DNA of 64,000 bases from Bacteroides caecimuris. GTDB taxonomy: Bacteria > Bacteroidota > Bacteroidia > Bacteroidales > Bacteroidaceae. This document shows, piece after piece, positions 17,009 to 25,825 of the stretch; within the stretch, counting starts at the first letter, position 1, and each line of letters starts with the position of its first letter. The notes under the pieces were generated by a model that searched no databases, was not told the DNA's origin, and saw only the letters and a program-made list of their open reading frames with translations. Location: contig NZ_CP015401.2 of assembly GCF_001688725.2 (NCBI RefSeq), forward strand, positions 1,488,001 to 1,552,000, in the 5' to 3' direction. A program made the translations under genes and the position numbers.

Positions 17009-19872
17009 AAATACTGGCTATACGATTGAAGAATCTGACCTCGATAGAGGGGACAGTAGAAGTTGATTTTACAGCAGAACCATTACATTCTGCTGGTATA
17101 TTTGCCATATCAGGACCTACGGGTGCCGGTAAGTCTACTTTATTAGATGCTTTATGTTTGGCACTGTATGATAAAGCTCCCCGTTTCGCAACTTCGGTGG
17201 AAAGTGTGAATCTGTCAGATGTAGGAGACAATCAGATAAATCAGTCCGATGTAAGAAACTTATTGCGCCGGGGAACAAGCGATGGTTATGCGGAAGTCGA
17301 TTTCTTAGGCATTGACGGACGACGTTACCGTTCTCGCTGGTCGGTGAGGCGGACAAGAAATAAGATAAGCGGTTCTTTGCAGCCACAAACGATGGAGGTG
17401 AAAGAACTGGATACAGAGAAAGAATTCCAGGGTACCAAAAAAGAGTTGTTGATTCAGTTGGTGGAGCTGGTGGGGTTGACGTATGAGCAGTTTACCCGTA
17501 CCGTATTATTGGCGCAGAATGATTTTGCGACATTCCTGAAATCGAAAGGAGCGGCCAAAGCGGAGTTGCTTGAGAAGTTGACGGGAACCGGTGTTTATTC
17601 TCGGATTTCTCAAGAAGTCTATGCCCGGAATAAGGCGGCACAGGAAGAAGTCACTTTGATTCAGAATCGAATGAATGTGATCGAATTGATGCCGGAAGAA
17701 GAATTGCTTGCTTTACAAAAAGAGAAAGAACTGTTGGCGGAAAAGCGTGTGGCAGGAATCAAACTGCTGGCGGAACAGAATGAACAGCTGAATGTGGTTC
17801 GTTCATTAAAAATGCAAGAAGATCTTTGGAAGAAGAAGCAACAGGAAGAACAGGAGGAACAGGCAAGATTAAAAATGTTACAAGGCGCATTGGCTTCACA
17901 AGAAGAAGGATTGGTGCATTTCAAGGCACAATGGGAAGCCATACAGCCGGACTTGAAGAAAGCCCGTCAATTGGATGTACAGATACTGTCGCAACAGGAC
18001 AGTTACACACAATCGCAACAGATGTTACAGTCCGCTAATAAACAGGTGTCGGAGCAGGAACAAAAAATGCGGATGGCTACGGAGCAGTTGCAGGGTGCTT
18101 ATTCTTCTCTGAACCGTTTGCTGAATCATGTAGGAATAGAAGAAGCGTTGCAGCTAGAACAGGTGGAAGAAATTCTACGACAGGAAGAAAACAAACTGAC
18201 AGCCGGGATGAACACGAATGAAGAACGGTTATTGCAATTAAATTCTTTCGGATATCCGTTATTGGCCGAAGAACAGATGAAGTTGCAAAAAGAGTTGACA
18301 CGCCAACAGAATATCCGGCAATTGACGGAAATGCAGACGAAAACCAAGGCGGAAATAGAACGGTTGGAGAAAGAAACAACTGATTGTTTGAAACAATTGA
18401 CGGAACAAGAAACCGCATTGAAAGTAACTCAACGCCTTTACGAAAATGCACGTATGGCAGTGGGAAAAGACGTGAAAGCATTGCGTCGGCAATTGCAGGA
18501 GGGGGAAGCTTGTCCGGTTTGCGGTAGTACGGCGCATCCTTACCATCAGGAACAGGAGGTAGTAGATACTCTTTTCCGGAGTATAGAACAGGAGTATAAT
18601 GCAGCAGTAGCAAACTGTCAACAGATCAATAACCGGAGCATTGTCTTGCAACGTGATTGGACGCATCAGAAGATGGTGGACGGACAGATTGGAGAACAGT
18701 TGGCGGCATTGTATAAAGCTGGGATCAATGCTGGTAACGAAGAGCAGATACAACATCGTTTGACGGAACTGGCTGAACGTATTTTAGCATATCGTAATCT
18801 TTATGCAGAATGGCAACGCAGCGATGAAGAAATTAAAAAGATGCGTTCGCATTGTGAAGCTCTTCGTGAGAATGTATCTCTCTGTCGCCTGGCGATGCAG
18901 AAAGTGTCGTCTGCTAAGGAGCAGTTGGTGTTACTGCAGAATACTGCTTCAGCCGAGCAAAAGAGATTTGAAGTTATAGAGAAAGCGTTGAATGTGCTTC
19001 GTCAGGAACGTTCGCAACTGTTGAAAGGAAAAAGTGCGAATGAAGCGGAAGCTGTCGTAGCAAAAAGAGAAAAAGAACTGAATCTGGCTTTGGAGAAAGC
19101 ACGCAAAGAAGTAGAGGCTGTGCACAATCGGCTTTCCAGTTTGCAAGGAGAGATGAAGCAAATTACGCTGGCTATCGGAGAATGTCAGGAACAGTATAAA
19201 AAGATTGAGTTTCCCGAACAACTTCCCGAAATAATAAAGAAACAACAGGAAGAAAACCTGAATACCGAACGTACCTTTTCTACTATGGAAGCCCGTCTTC
19301 TACAACAGGAAAAGAATAAGCTAACTGTGGAACAGATAGCGAAGGAGCTGGCAGAGAAACAGACGATTGCCGAACGTTGGGCGAAACTTAATAAACTGAT
19401 TGGCAGTGCAGACGGAGCGAAATTTAAAGTGATAGCTCAAAGTTACACTTTGAATTTGCTGTTGCTTCATGCCAACAAACATTTATCCTACCTTTCTAAA
19501 CGCTATAAGTTGCAACAGGTTCCCGACACGTTGGCGCTTCAAGTGATAGATTGTGATATGTGTGATGAAATACGGACTGTGTACTCTCTTTCCGGTGGTG
19601 AATCATTCCTGATATCTTTGGCATTGGCTTTGGGCTTGTCTTCCTTATCAAGCAATAACCTGAAAGTAGAATCTCTTTTTATTGATGAAGGATTCGGCTC
19701 TTTGGATGCGGAAAGCCTGCGTACGGCAATGGAAGCACTGGAACAATTACAGATGCAGGGACGGAAAATCGGAGTTATTTCTCACGTACAGGAGATGAGT
19801 GAACGAATTTCTGTTCAGGTGCAAGTGCATAAGAAAGTGAATGGAAAGAGTGTGCTTACCGTTGCAGGGTAA
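17005..19872 (+). CDS. sbcC: Exonuclease subunit SbcC
   Basis: A 955-residue Rad50-type ATPase. Walker A GPTGAGKST is at residues 37-45. Two long coiled-coil arms rich in Glu, Gln and Lys flank a zinc hook, CPVC, at 503-506. The ABC signature SLSGGES is at about 861-867 and Walker B FIDEGFGSLD at about 892-901. It uses ATP to control SbcD nuclease action on DNA ends, with the hook joining two complexes. All motifs are intact and the length is normal. Confidence 0.96.
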   Translation: MKILAIRLKNLTSIEGTVEVDFTAEPLHSAGIFAISGPTGAGKSTLLDALCLALYDKAPRFATSVESVNLSDVGDNQINQSDVRNLLRRGTSDGYAEVDFLGIDGRRYRSRWSVRRTRNKISGSLQPQTMEVKELDTEKEFQGTKKELLIQLVELVGLTYEQFTRTVLLAQNDFATFLKSKGAAKAELLEKLTGTGVYSRISQEVYARNKAAQEEVTLIQNRMNVIELMPEEELLALQKEKELLAEKRVAGIKLLAEQNEQLNVVRSLKMQEDLWKKKQQEEQEEQARLKMLQGALASQEEGLVHFKAQWEAIQPDLKKARQLDVQILSQQDSYTQSQQMLQSANKQVSEQEQKMRMATEQLQGAYSSLNRLLNHVGIEEALQLEQVEEILRQEENKLTAGMNTNEERLLQLNSFGYPLLAEEQMKLQKELTRQQNIRQLTEMQTKTKAEIERLEKETTDCLKQLTEQETALKVTQRLYENARMAVGKDVKALRRQLQEGEACPVCGSTAHPYHQEQEVVDTLFRSIEQEYNAAVANCQQINNRSIVLQRDWTHQKMVDGQIGEQLAALYKAGINAGNEEQIQHRLTELAERILAYRNLYAEWQRSDEEIKKMRSHCEALRENVSLCRLAMQKVSSAKEQLVLLQNTASAEQKRFEVIEKALNVLRQERSQLLKGKSANEAEAVVAKREKELNLALEKARKEVEAVHNRLSSLQGEMKQITLAIGECQEQYKKIEFPEQLPEIIKKQQEENLNTERTFSTMEARLLQQEKNKLTVEQIAKELAEKQTIAERWAKLNKLIGSADGAKFKVIAQSYTLNLLLLHANKHLSYLSKRYKLQQVPDTLALQVIDCDMCDEIRTVYSLSGGESFLISLALALGLSSLSSNNLKVESLFIDEGFGSLDAESLRTAMEALEQLQMQGRKIGVISHVQEMSERISVQVQVHKKVNGKSVLTVAG

Positions 19873-19876
19873 GCAC
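19852..19876. terminator. Hairpin at the sbcC stop, between convergent genes
   Basis: GTGCTTACC and GGTAAGCAC form a 9-bp stem with a 7-nt loop that includes the sbcC stop codon. A long T run is missing on both sides, so termination is plausible but not strong. Confidence 0.45.
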
Positions 19877-19891
19877 ATGCATTATCTCCTT

Positions 19892-20467
19892 TTACATTAA
19901 TTCGTTCAATTCGCTTAAATTCTTCTTTATTTCGTGGATGCGATTTAAGAACTTCTTGCGGTAAATCCATAAAATCAATCCTAGTCCTCCGCCCCATAAC
20001 AGGATAAAGAAGGCTATCATGCCTATTCCATATTGCCACACTTGCCAGTAGATAAATGAGAGTACAGCCAGTACCAAAAGGAAAGCAATGGCAATCAGCC
20101 GTTCTCTGATGGTCCATCGGTGTATACGGTTCACGCGGCTGATTACTTCTACCAGAGGCATCTCGTCTATTTGAGTCCGTTGGAGAAAGCGGGTGGTGGC
20201 GATGTCCCAGCAAAGTGCGGGAATCCATGCGAAAATGATAATGATATAGATCGGGTTCAATCTGTTGTGCAACAACACCTCCGCTAGAAACAAGATTAAT
20301 ATCGGCAAAGAAATCAGAATAAGCTTGATGTTCAGGCTGGCGATGGCATGGATACCTTTGTCTGCATGCCTTATCAGCTTCTTAAGCTCTTCTTCTTTGA
20401 TGAACTCTCTGTCTTTCAAGTGTTCATCCAAGGCATTCCAAGATTTTTTCAGTTCTTCCAGTTCCAT
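19892..20467 (-). CDS. Membrane protein partner of an ECF sigma factor
   Basis: A 191-residue protein with a cytoplasmic, charged N-terminus (MELEELKKSWNALDEHLKDR) and four hydrophobic segments at about residues 45-65, 70-90, 123-143 and 147-167. The C-terminal helix is charged. It starts 5 bp after the sigma factor gene. This sigma-plus-membrane-protein pairing suggests an anti-sigma or sensor role, with the N-terminal helices possibly holding the sigma factor. I do not see a classic zinc anti-sigma motif (HxxxCxxC), so the function is inferred only from position. Confidence 0.7.
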   Translation of the reverse strand: MELEELKKSWNALDEHLKDREFIKEEELKKLIRHADKGIHAIASLNIKLILISLPILILFLAEVLLHNRLNPIYIIIIFAWIPALCWDIATTRFLQRTQIDEMPLVEVISRVNRIHRWTIRERLIAIAFLLVLAVLSFIYWQVWQYGIGMIAFFILLWGGGLGLILWIYRKKFLNRIHEIKKNLSELNELM

Positions 20468-20472
20468 ATATC

Positions 20473-20982
20473 TTATTCCTCCTTTTTCATTCTTTTAAGT
20501 TTGTCTTTGATGCGGCTTAGTTTGGTCGCTACATTGGTAACCGTCAGTCCGGTAATTTCTGCTATCTCTTCATAACTTTTGTCTTCGAGATAGAGCAGGA
20601 TAATTGATTTGTCGAGTTGTCCCAGCTGGTTAATCATCTGATAAAGCTGTTTCAGCATTTCGTTGATCGGGTCGTGTGCTTCGGTCCAGTCAGTATCTTT
20701 GGTGAGACTGACAATTTCCGGTACATTCTTTTCTTTACGATAAAAACTGATACAAGTGTTGAGGGCAATACGATAAATCCATGTAGATACTTTACATTCT
20801 TTTCTGAATTTAGGATAAGCTTTCCAAAGATTCAGTAGCACATCCTGATAAAGGTCATTGAGAGGAGCATTGGGGTTGGCGTACAGATAGCACACTTTGT
20901 AGATCACCCGTTCATATTCGCGGATTACCGACAAAAACTCTTGCTCAATAGGAGGATTGGCTTCTGTTGTTCGTTCTCTCAT
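20473..20982 (-). CDS. ECF-type RNA polymerase sigma factor
   Basis: A 169-residue sigma-70 family protein of ECF type. The region 2 pattern is visible (YKVCYLYANPNAPLNDLYQD, then NLWKAYPKFR ... STWIYRIALNT). Region 4 contains the helix-turn-helix YLEDKSYEEIAEITGLTVTNV. It would direct RNA polymerase to a small regulon, probably controlled by the membrane protein encoded 5 bp downstream. No target promoter could be identified. Confidence 0.9.
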   Translation of the reverse strand: MRERTTEANPPIEQEFLSVIREYERVIYKVCYLYANPNAPLNDLYQDVLLNLWKAYPKFRKECKVSTWIYRIALNTCISFYRKEKNVPEIVSLTKDTDWTEAHDPINEMLKQLYQMINQLGQLDKSIILLYLEDKSYEEIAEITGLTVTNVATKLSRIKDKLKRMKKEE

Positions 20983-21050
20983 GGAATCGATGCTTGCTTT
21001 TCTGGTTAGTTAGTTGTAAGAAAAGGAGAAAAATCACAGGAGAATGATGA

Positions 21051-21953
21051 TTATTGAAGATTCGCTGCCAGAAACTTGCGCATTTCTTCGATGTTTTTTC
21101 CCCGGCGGCGGGTATAATCTTCGAGTTGGTCTTCTCCAATCTTTCCTACAGAGAAATATTCGGAAGCCGGATGTGAAAACATAAGTCCGCAAACAGAAGC
21201 GTGCGGATACATGGCTCCGTTTTCAGTCAATGAAATACCTATCTGTTTCATGTCCAACAGTTCATCCAACAGGAAGTTGACAGACTGATCCGGTAAAGAC
21301 GGGTAGCCGACGGCAGGGCGAATACCTTGATATTTCTCGACCAATAAATCCGCTATGCCCAGATTTTCTTCTTTGGCATATCCCCATGCTTCTTTTCGTA
21401 CATACTCATGCATCTTTTCTGTTGCAGCTTCTGCCAGTCGGTCGGAGAGGGTTTGGACAAGCAAGTGTTTATATGGGTCCTGTTCGTACAGCCCTTCCAT
21501 GTCCGCATCAATAGAAGAAGCAAAAGCACCGATGGTGTCGGGGATGCCGGAAGAAAGAGGACGGATAAAGTCGCTTAGACAAAGGAAAGGACTTCCATCT
21601 CTTTTGGGCGTCTGCTGACGCAGTAAAGGAAAGGTGATGAATTGGTCTTTTTCTTTCTCAATAATCAGGTTATCTCCGTCAGAATTTGCTTTGCAGAGCT
21701 TGAATAGAGTTTTTACCTCATAATCCCGGTCGAGCAGATCGAGCATTCGGTTGGCTTCTTTAAATAGCTGCATTGCTTCGGAGGCTTTATTACGTTCTTC
21801 TTCCGGGAAAGTTGTTAGCCACGAAGCACGGCAGGCATCACATCCATGAATGTTGGCGATGGCTGCAAAACGTGGCTGGAAACCCCATGCGTGGAAAAAG
21901 TAAATCCAGTTGATGTAAGGGGTAACTGTGTGTATTTTATAAGATAGAATCAT
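21051..21953 (-). CDS. Free-standing MetH activation-domain protein
   Basis: A 300-residue protein matching the AdoMet-binding reactivation domain of cobalamin-dependent methionine synthase. The hallmark RPAVGYPSLPDQS is at about residue 215-227, and an Ala/Glu-rich helix (LAEAATEKMHEYVRKEAWGY) precedes it. In classical MetH this domain is the C-terminal part of one large enzyme and remethylates oxidised cobalamin with AdoMet. Here it stands alone, with no methionine synthase gene in the window. The N-terminal ~60 residues (AWGFQPRFAAIANIHGC) are outside my recognition. It probably works on a MetH encoded elsewhere. Confidence 0.82.
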   Translation of the reverse strand: MILSYKIHTVTPYINWIYFFHAWGFQPRFAAIANIHGCDACRASWLTTFPEEERNKASEAMQLFKEANRMLDLLDRDYEVKTLFKLCKANSDGDNLIIEKEKDQFITFPLLRQQTPKRDGSPFLCLSDFIRPLSSGIPDTIGAFASSIDADMEGLYEQDPYKHLLVQTLSDRLAEAATEKMHEYVRKEAWGYAKEENLGIADLLVEKYQGIRPAVGYPSLPDQSVNFLLDELLDMKQIGISLTENGAMYPHASVCGLMFSHPASEYFSVGKIGEDQLEDYTRRRGKNIEEMRKFLAANLQ

Positions 21954-21979
21954 AATTTATACAATTAAATGGGAATTTA

Positions 21980-22075
21980 GGGGCGTAGCGCCCCAACAAG
22001 GTTTCCATTCGGCATGTTATCGTTTTAGACATACCCTAAAGGGTGGAACTGTATACAATTATGCCCTTTCAGGGC
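21980..22075. repeat. Cluster of three small palindromes
   Basis: Hairpins GGGGCG-TAG-CGCCCC (21980-21994), ACCCTAAAGGGT (22033-22044) and GCCCT-TTC-AGGGC (22063-22075) lie between two minus-strand genes. They resemble dispersed REP-like intergenic repeats. Confidence 0.55.
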
Positions 22076-22093
22076 ACTCCGCAAAATTATCAT

Positions 22094-23434
22094 TTATCGT
22101 TCGAAGAACAATTCTTGTCCGCGATAAGTCTCATCTATTTCTCCGTTGTTATATAACAGATGTCCGTTTGCGAATGTTTTCTCTACCTTCCAATTGAATG
22201 TATGGCCTTCCAGCGGGCTCCATTTGCATTTACTTAAGATGCAGTCTGTGGTAACGGTCCATTCGGAGTCGGGGCGTACCAATACCAGGTCAGCCTGATA
22301 GCCTTTGCGGATGAATCCCCTGTTGCGTATCTCATACATCTGTGCGGGAGCATGAGCCATTTTTTCTACCACTTTCTCGATGGTAAACACTCCTTTATCT
22401 GCCAATTCCAACATGCTGACTAGCGAGAACTGAATCATCGGCATTCCGGACATTGCCTTTAATGCACCGCCTTCTTTTTCACTAAGCAAGTGTGGAGCAT
22501 GATCGGTTGCGATGGCATCAATCAGGCCGCTGTTGACAGCCTCTTGCAAGGCTTTCCGGTCTTGTGCAGTCTTGATGGCAGGGTTGCATTTGATGCGGGC
22601 ACCCAATGTCTGATAATCTTCTTCCGTAAAGAGTAGATGGGAGACGCAGGCTTCTGCCGTAATTCTTTTTTGTGCCAGAGGAGCGTTGGAAAACAGACTC
22701 AGCTCTTTGGCGGTGGAAATATGCATGATGTGCAGGCGGGCATTTGTTTCCCTTGCCAGTTGCACAGCCAGTTCGGACGAACGATAGCAAGCCTCTTCCG
22801 AACGGAGAAGCGGATGAAGAGCCAGAGGTACATCGTCTCCGTATTCTTTCTTATATTTATCCGTATTTTCTTTGATAATTCCCTGGTCTTCGCAATGGGC
22901 GGCGATAAGCAGATCGGTTCCGCCGAATATATTACGCAGGCTGGCCATCCGGTCTACCAGCATATTGCCGGTGCTTGAACCCATAAATAACTTCACGCCA
23001 CAAACCCGGTGTTTATCCAGTTGTGCAAACTGGGTATAGTTAGTGTTTGTTGCTCCGAAATAGCAGGAATAGTTGACTGCTGATTTCTCACCTAGTAGGG
23101 TGAATTTCTCTTCCAAAGCCTCCAGCGTCGTAGTCTGCGGGTTTGTATTGGGCATGTCCATGATGGAAGTGACCCCTCCTGCTGCAGCGGCATGGCTTTC
23201 GGTGGTAATATCTGCTTTATGAGTCAGTCCGGGATCACGGAAATGAACATGTTCGTCGATGACACCCGGCAGGAGATAACACCCGCTTGCATCAATGACT
23301 TCGTCACAAGGGGAAGCTGCTTTTTCTTCACCCACCAGTATTTCGGCTATCTTTTCATTTTCAATGACTACTGAACCCAGTACTTTTCTTCCTTCGTTAA
23401 CAATAACGGCATGTTGAATCAGTGTACGTTTCAT
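22094..23434 (-). CDS. pyrC: Dihydroorotase
   Basis: A 446-residue class I dihydroorotase that interconverts carbamoyl aspartate and dihydroorotate in pyrimidine synthesis. Zinc-ligand motifs DEHVHFRDPG (about residues 59-68) and AIATDHAPH (about 312-320) are present. The middle carries the conserved GGVTSIMDMPNTNP. Length and motifs are normal. The start overlaps the end of the upstream glycosyltransferase gene by 4 bp, so they share a transcript despite unrelated roles. The next gene downstream codes for the MetH activation-domain protein. Confidence 0.94.
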   Translation of the reverse strand: MKRTLIQHAVIVNEGRKVLGSVVIENEKIAEILVGEEKAASPCDEVIDASGCYLLPGVIDEHVHFRDPGLTHKADITTESHAAAAGGVTSIMDMPNTNPQTTTLEALEEKFTLLGEKSAVNYSCYFGATNTNYTQFAQLDKHRVCGVKLFMGSSTGNMLVDRMASLRNIFGGTDLLIAAHCEDQGIIKENTDKYKKEYGDDVPLALHPLLRSEEACYRSSELAVQLARETNARLHIMHISTAKELSLFSNAPLAQKRITAEACVSHLLFTEEDYQTLGARIKCNPAIKTAQDRKALQEAVNSGLIDAIATDHAPHLLSEKEGGALKAMSGMPMIQFSLVSMLELADKGVFTIEKVVEKMAHAPAQMYEIRNRGFIRKGYQADLVLVRPDSEWTVTTDCILSKCKWSPLEGHTFNWKVEKTFANGHLLYNNGEIDETYRGQELFFER

Positions 23435-24174
23435 GACTTTTGCGGGAATTTATGGAACCAACTATTTACTTTTAATTTAATCACACCAAATATGGCCTCT
23501 CCAAAGATGCTGCTGTTCATCTTGGAAGTGCCCAATTCGCGATTGATAAAGATTACGGGAACTTCAATGATTTTGAATCCGCATTTGTAAGCGGTGAACT
23601 TCATTTCAATCTGAAATGCATATCCTTTGAAGCGGATATGGTCCAAATCGATTGTTTCCAATACCTGACGACGGTAACAGACGAATCCGGCGGTGGTGTC
23701 GTGTACGGGAATCCCCGTGATAAGTCTCACATACTTGGAGGCAAAATACGACATCAACACCCGTCCCATCGGCCAGTTCACTACGTTCACTCCGCTGATG
23801 TAGCGGGAGCCGATGGATACATCCCCACCCTGTTCCGAACAAGCCTGATACAAACGGGGCAAATCGTTCGGATTATGGCTGAAGTCGGCATCCATTTCGA
23901 AGATGTACTCGTAGGCATGTTCCAGTGCCCATTTGAAACCGGTGATATAGGCAGTGCCCAATCCAAGTTTCCCTTTGCGTTCAATCATGAAAAGCCGTTC
24001 GGGAAATTCTTGTTGCAAGGTTTTTACGATGGCTGCCGTTCCGTCCGGAGAGCCGTCTTCTATGACCAGGATATGGAATGTCTTGGTGAGTCCGAAAACG
24101 GCTCGGATGATATTTTCTATGTTCTCCCGTTCGTTGTAGGTAGGGATAATTACGATGCTGTCCGATGTCTGCAT
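23431..24174 (-). CDS. Polyprenol-phosphate glycosyltransferase (GT2, dolichol-P-mannose synthase-like)
   Basis: A 247-residue family 2 glycosyltransferase. The nucleotide-sugar-binding start IIPTYNERENIENIIRAVF and the metal-binding DxD-type motif EMDADFSHNPND (about residues 91-102) are clear. It ends with the conserved FINRELGTSKMN pattern of polyprenol monophosphomannose synthases. It should transfer a sugar, probably mannose, to a lipid phosphate at the inner membrane; the sugar is not proved. No C-terminal membrane domain is present. It is coupled to pyrC by a 4-bp overlap. Confidence 0.9.
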   Translation of the reverse strand: MQTSDSIVIIPTYNERENIENIIRAVFGLTKTFHILVIEDGSPDGTAAIVKTLQQEFPERLFMIERKGKLGLGTAYITGFKWALEHAYEYIFEMDADFSHNPNDLPRLYQACSEQGGDVSIGSRYISGVNVVNWPMGRVLMSYFASKYVRLITGIPVHDTTAGFVCYRRQVLETIDLDHIRFKGYAFQIEMKFTAYKCGFKIIEVPVIFINRELGTSKMNSSIFGEAIFGVIKLKVNSWFHKFPQKS

Positions 24175-24197
24175 ATAAATAGTATAAAATTTAGAAA

Positions 24198-24205
24198 CAA
24201 AAGTA
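24198..24205 (-). promoter_or_regulatory. Candidate -7 promoter element for the glycosyltransferase-pyrC operon
   Basis: On the minus strand this reads TACTTTTG, matching TAnnTTTG, 23 bp before the ATG. No clear -33 TTTG was found. Confidence 0.55.
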
Positions 24206-24452
24206 GCTTTTTTCCTTTAGTTATGGATAGAACTAAGGATTATTTAACGTGGAGGCACGTCCGTATGTGCCGCACAATGGTGTTTAAGGTATTAATGGAT
24301 GTGCCCGTAAGTATTAACGGAAAACTTCTTCCTTATTAATAGTAAGCTTCTTCGTTGCCGTTATCAGACTTTCCGACGGGCAACTGTCAACTATAAACGC
24401 AACCTTTGTTTTTATAAACGCCTACTTTGATTATAAAAACGAAGCTTGTGTT

Positions 24453-25773
24453 CAGGGCAGACGCATTATATTTTGTCTATCAATTAGTCAACTATTATCT
24501 ATATTTCATTTTTATTATTTGTCTTATTATTAATCTATTAATATTTTGTATATTAATTATTTATTTGTATTTTTGTTGTATTGAATTTAAACAAAAATAA
24601 ACCCTAAAATGAGCTTAATTAGTCTTTGTAAACAACTTGAAGATCCTCGTATTGACCGAAAAAAAGAACACTCTTTGGAAGTCATCGTTTATATAGCCTT
24701 GTGTGCTGTAATCTGTGGAAGTGAAAGCTGGAATGAAATAGAACGGTTCGGTATTTGTAAGTTTGACTTCTTTAAACGTCGTTTTCCTGATTTAGTAAAG
24801 ATCCCAAGTCATGACACTTTCAATCGTTTTTTCAGTTTACTCAAACCCGGTTATTTTGAATTGGTCTTTCGTGATTGGGTATCTGAGCTTTGTGGTAAGT
24901 ATGAAGGGGTTGTTGCTATAGACGGTAAAATGCTTCGTGGAGCAAGTAAGTGCAGCAAAGACAATCCCTTTGGCAAAAAAGGATTCAAGCTTCATATGGT
25001 TAGTGCCTGGGCTGTTTCCAATGGAATCAGTATGGGTCAGGTAAAAGTAGATGATAAAAGCAATGAAATCACCGCTATTCCTTCTCTTATAAAATCTCTG
25101 GATTTGCAGGATTGCATAGTGACAATTGATGCTATTGCATGCCAAACAGATATTGCCGAAGTAATAATAGAAAATAATGCAGACTATATTCTGGCATTAA
25201 AGGCCAATCAAAAAAACAGGTTAATGGATGTGGAACGCTGGCTAGACGAGATGGATGGTGTTGATATTGATCGGCCGGTATACCGTTCACACTATGGAAA
25301 ATATGTCACAGAGGAGGTTTCTCATGGGAGAATTGAGACTCGTGAATGTCTGGTTTATAGCCCGGGAAAGATTATGGAATCAATGCTGAAAGATAAATTT
25401 GAGGGGGTCAAGTCCATCGTAAGAATTAGTACCGAAAGACTGGAGGTAGCCACTAAAAAACTTTCCGTAGAAAAAAGATATTACATTACTTCACTAGGGC
25501 TAAAACCGAAAGAAATTTCAGAGGCTATAAGATCGCATTGGGATATAGAAAACAGGCTACATTGGCAGTTAGACGTATCGTTTAGAGAAGACGCAGGAAG
25601 GAAAGTAGGTAATGCTGCGCAAAATTTTTCTTTAATTAATAAGATAGCCCTTTATATCATCAAACAAGATGAAACAAAGGGCAGTGTAGCAGCCAAAAGA
25701 AAAAACGCAGGATGGAATGATGAATATTTGTTCAAACTATTAAATAAGATAAAAATATAATGCGTTTGCCCTG
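24453..25773 (+). mobile_element. ISAs1-family insertion sequence, copy 1
   Basis: A 1321-bp element bounded by near-perfect ~22-bp inverted ends (CAGGGCAGACGCATTATATT on the left, its complement with one change on the right). It carries one transposase gene. It is flanked by the 10-bp direct repeat AGCTTGTGTT at 24443-24452 and 25774-25783, showing an independent and fairly recent insertion. Confidence 0.95.
24609..25760 (+). CDS. ISAs1-family transposase (copy 1)
   Basis: A 383-residue DDE transposase of the ISAs1 (H-repeat-associated) family. The catalytic acidic residues are likely the Asp in VVAIDGKMLRGA, the Asp in IVTIDAIACQTDIAE and the Glu in HWDIENRLHWQLDV. The frame is full length and intact, so the element may be active. 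It differs from copy 2 by Ser instead of Asn in the segment KSIVRI[S/N]TERLE and by a few silent bases. Confidence 0.95.
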   Translation: MSLISLCKQLEDPRIDRKKEHSLEVIVYIALCAVICGSESWNEIERFGICKFDFFKRRFPDLVKIPSHDTFNRFFSLLKPGYFELVFRDWVSELCGKYEGVVAIDGKMLRGASKCSKDNPFGKKGFKLHMVSAWAVSNGISMGQVKVDDKSNEITAIPSLIKSLDLQDCIVTIDAIACQTDIAEVIIENNADYILALKANQKNRLMDVERWLDEMDGVDIDRPVYRSHYGKYVTEEVSHGRIETRECLVYSPGKIMESMLKDKFEGVKSIVRISTERLEVATKKLSVEKRYYITSLGLKPKEISEAIRSHWDIENRLHWQLDVSFREDAGRKVGNAAQNFSLINKIALYIIKQDETKGSVAAKRKNAGWNDEYLFKLLNKIKI

Positions 25774-25825
25774 AGCTTGTGTTTTTATAAATGAAAGCTT
25801 TGTTTATAGTTTGATGGCAGTAAAT

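Larger units (their letters stand above)
24393..25807 (+). repeat. Degenerate 21-bp tandem repeat, split by an insertion sequence
   Basis: Four consecutive 21-bp units of the form ATAAACGnnnnCTTTGTTTTT. They lie at 24393-24413, 24414-24434, 24435-24452 continued after the IS at 25784-25786, and 25787-25807. The first IS copy lies inside unit three. Removing it and one target duplication restores the 21-bp phase exactly. Confidence 0.65.
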
